The translations under genes were made by a program, and so were the position numbers. The notes beneath the pieces were generated by a model. That model made no database searches and was not told the DNA's origin. It saw nothing but the letters and a program-made list of their open reading frames with translations. A DNA stretch of 64,000 nucleotides. It comes from Pseudomonadota bacterium (lineage in GTDB: Bacteria > Pseudomonadota > Gammaproteobacteria > Pseudomonadales > Pseudohongiellaceae). Positions 62,702 to 64,000 of the stretch are shown here, in pieces; position 1 is the stretch's first letter; each line of letters starts with the position of its first letter. Where the stretch lies: contig JAQCKF010000013.1 of assembly GCA_027592275.1 (NCBI GenBank), positions 22,063 to 86,062 on the forward strand, written 5' to 3'.

Positions 62702-63670
62702 ATGAAAGCGGTAAGGATTAAGAAACAAGGTGGCCCTGAGGTCATGAGATTTGATGACGTAGACCAGCCACAACCAGCTGCCACCGAGGTATTGATCAAG
62801 GTTGAAGCGGCGGGCATAAACTATATAGACACCTATCAACGCTCCGGTCTCTACCAGATTCCGCTACCAGCCACACTAGGGCTAGAGGCCAGCGGCACTG
62901 TGGATGCAATTGGCAGCGATGTGAGTCGCTTCAAGATAGGAGACCGAGTCGCCTACACCAACGTGTTAGGCGCCTATGCCGAATACTCAGCGGTCGATCA
63001 GGATAAAGTGGTCGCCATTCCAGACGGTGTCTCATTCAACGAAGGTGCTGCTGCCATGCTGCAGGGCTGTACCGCGCATTATCTGTCACAGTCCACCTAC
63101 CCTATAAAGAATGGAGATAGCTGCCTGATTCATGCCGCGGCGGGCGGCGTGGGCCTAATTCTGACCCAGATGGCGAAGAATGCCGGTGCTTATGTCATAG
63201 GCACTGTATCGACCCAGGAGAAAGCCGAGCTAGCTCGTGCCGCAGGTGCAGATGAGGTCATTCTCTACACCGAGACTGATTTTGAGACCGAGGTGAAGCG
63301 CATTACCGATGGTGCGGGAATTAATGTAGTCTACGATTCTGTAGGAAAGACTACCTTCGATAAGAGCATCGAGTGTTTGCAGCGCTTTGGCTGCATGGTA
63401 CTTTACGGCAACGCGAGCGGCCCGGTAACCCAATTCAACCCTGCGACTCTGGGTCCAAAGGGTTCACTGTTTCTAACCCGACCGACTCTTTTCGACTACA
63501 TTGCCGACCGAGAGAGCCTCGAATGGCGCAGTGGCGATGTCTTTAAATGGATTGACGAAGGAAAACTGAGCTTGCGACTTGAACACTTTTTCTCGTTAGC
63601 CGATGCTCGTGAAGCTCATCAAGCCTTGGAAGGTCGCAAGACTACCGGCAAGATAATTCTTACACCCTAA
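62702..63670 (+). CDS. NADPH:quinone reductase (QOR-like MDR)
   Basis: 322 residues of a typical bacterial quinone oxidoreductase: GINYIDTYQRSGLYQIPLPATLGLEASGTVDAIG (split, about 37-69), HAAAGGVGLILTQMAKNAGAYVIGTVST (about 145-172) with the NADPH loop, and a C-terminal SLADAREAHQALEGRKTTGKI. No zinc ligands. It reduces quinones by one electron or detoxifies reactive carbonyls. Divergent from the DUF3500 gene; the next gene follows by 50 bases. Confidence 0.93.
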   Translation: MKAVRIKKQGGPEVMRFDDVDQPQPAATEVLIKVEAAGINYIDTYQRSGLYQIPLPATLGLEASGTVDAIGSDVSRFKIGDRVAYTNVLGAYAEYSAVDQDKVVAIPDGVSFNEGAAAMLQGCTAHYLSQSTYPIKNGDSCLIHAAAGGVGLILTQMAKNAGAYVIGTVSTQEKAELARAAGADEVILYTETDFETEVKRITDGAGINVVYDSVGKTTFDKSIECLQRFGCMVLYGNASGPVTQFNPATLGPKGSLFLTRPTLFDYIADRESLEWRSGDVFKWIDEGKLSLRLEHFFSLADAREAHQALEGRKTTGKIILTP

Positions 63671-63720
63671 CTCTATTCCAATTGATTCAGACTACAAATT
63701 TCAAACAAAAGGTAACAAAA

Positions 63721-64000
63721 ATGCAAAAATTACGAACTCTCTTAGCGGCCACTGTCCTTGTTTTATTTTCAGCAAGTGTGGGTGCACAATCCATCGATCT
63801 AGGACGCGGCGAACTACCAGTAACAGTTCCTGCCAACTATGATGCTGGCTCACCAGCACCGCTAATAGTTCTATTGCACGGTTACACTTCTAGCGGTGCG
63901 GGCCAGGACAGTTACATGGGCTTCAGCGCAATCGCCGACACCTACGGCTTCCTGCTAGTCTCGCCCGATGGAGACAAAGAATCAGGAGGCGATGAGAATC
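63721..64000 (+). CDS. Secreted LpqC/PHB-depolymerase-like esterase, cut by the window end
   Basis: ATG with AAGGT upstream, open through the end of the window (93 codons seen). Signal peptide LRTLLAATVLVLFSASVGAQ is followed by SIDLGRGELPVTVPANYD and PLIVLLHGYTSSGAGQDSYMGF, the HG oxyanion block of alpha/beta hydrolases (polyhydroxybutyrate depolymerase/feruloyl esterase type). The GxSxG serine lies beyond the edge. Confidence 0.85.
   Translation, partial: MQKLRTLLAATVLVLFSASVGAQSIDLGRGELPVTVPANYDAGSPAPLIVLLHGYTSSGAGQDSYMGFSAIADTYGFLLVSPDGDKESGGDEN

Overview
The window looks like a chromosomal segment of a marine-type gammaproteobacterium, of the Pseudomonadales/Cellvibrionales kind. The basis is the gammaproteobacterial order tgt-yajC-secD-secF, the holD-like/rimI pair, class 3 release factor PrfC, RimO, and many exported PQQ enzymes and c-type cytochromes. 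Base composition is near 50% GC by eye. I see no rRNA, tRNA, IS element, phage or CRISPR array. Family names rest on reading motifs; no database search was run.

Layout. 0.2-6.7 kb: secretion and translation genes on the minus strand (secF, secD, yajC, tgt, prfC), with perfect hairpins between them. 6.9-20.4 kb: acyl-CoA dehydrogenase, small unknown genes, a frameshifted GAF/PilB-type ATPase, hisC, a zinc-finger protein, rimI with an upstream holD-like gene, and a quinone-oxidoreductase/acyl-CoA ligase pair. 20.6-24.7 kb: an Anbu-type locus with a proteasome-like peptidase converging on a tight operon of permuted ATP-grasp enzyme, alpha-E protein and zinc-ribbon metallopeptidase. 24.8-31.6 kb: an SLC13-type transporter interrupted by an in-frame amber codon, then FAA hydrolase, a degenerate nuclease, an aldo/keto reductase, a tandem VOC protein and a rhodanese. 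31.6-38.9 kb: an exported redox cluster (diheme cytochrome c, PQQ dehydrogenase, a cytochrome/copper-monooxygenase-like fusion, an unknown secreted protein, an NHL propeller) and a divergent cupin. 39.1-43.6 kb: a beta-helix lipoprotein with a diheme lipoprotein, an esterase, a membrane protein and a VanX-like dipeptidase. 43.8-50 kb: a racemase, a MarC gene broken by a 7-bp slippage, a GNAT, rimO, a YVTN propeller and a YHYH protein. 50-64 kb: M20 amidohydrolase, crotonase, a decayed membrane-protein gene, DUF1295, a tannase/feruloyl-esterase-like enzyme, a small regulator set, an acyl-CoA carboxyltransferase, a PQQ sugar dehydrogenase with an eight-copy heptamer repeat before it, DUF3500, a quinone reductase and the start of an LpqC-like esterase.

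Themes. The accessory genes suggest a heterotroph oxidising organic substrates in the periplasm (PQQ enzymes passing electrons to cytochromes) and processing acyl-CoAs inside. The most system-like locus is the Anbu/ATP-grasp/alpha-E/zinc-peptidase set. Gene damage is unusually frequent: four genes are broken by a frameshift, a nonsense codon, a 7-bp duplication or several lesions, and a fifth is a stub. This is either real decay or phase variation, or an error-prone assembly.
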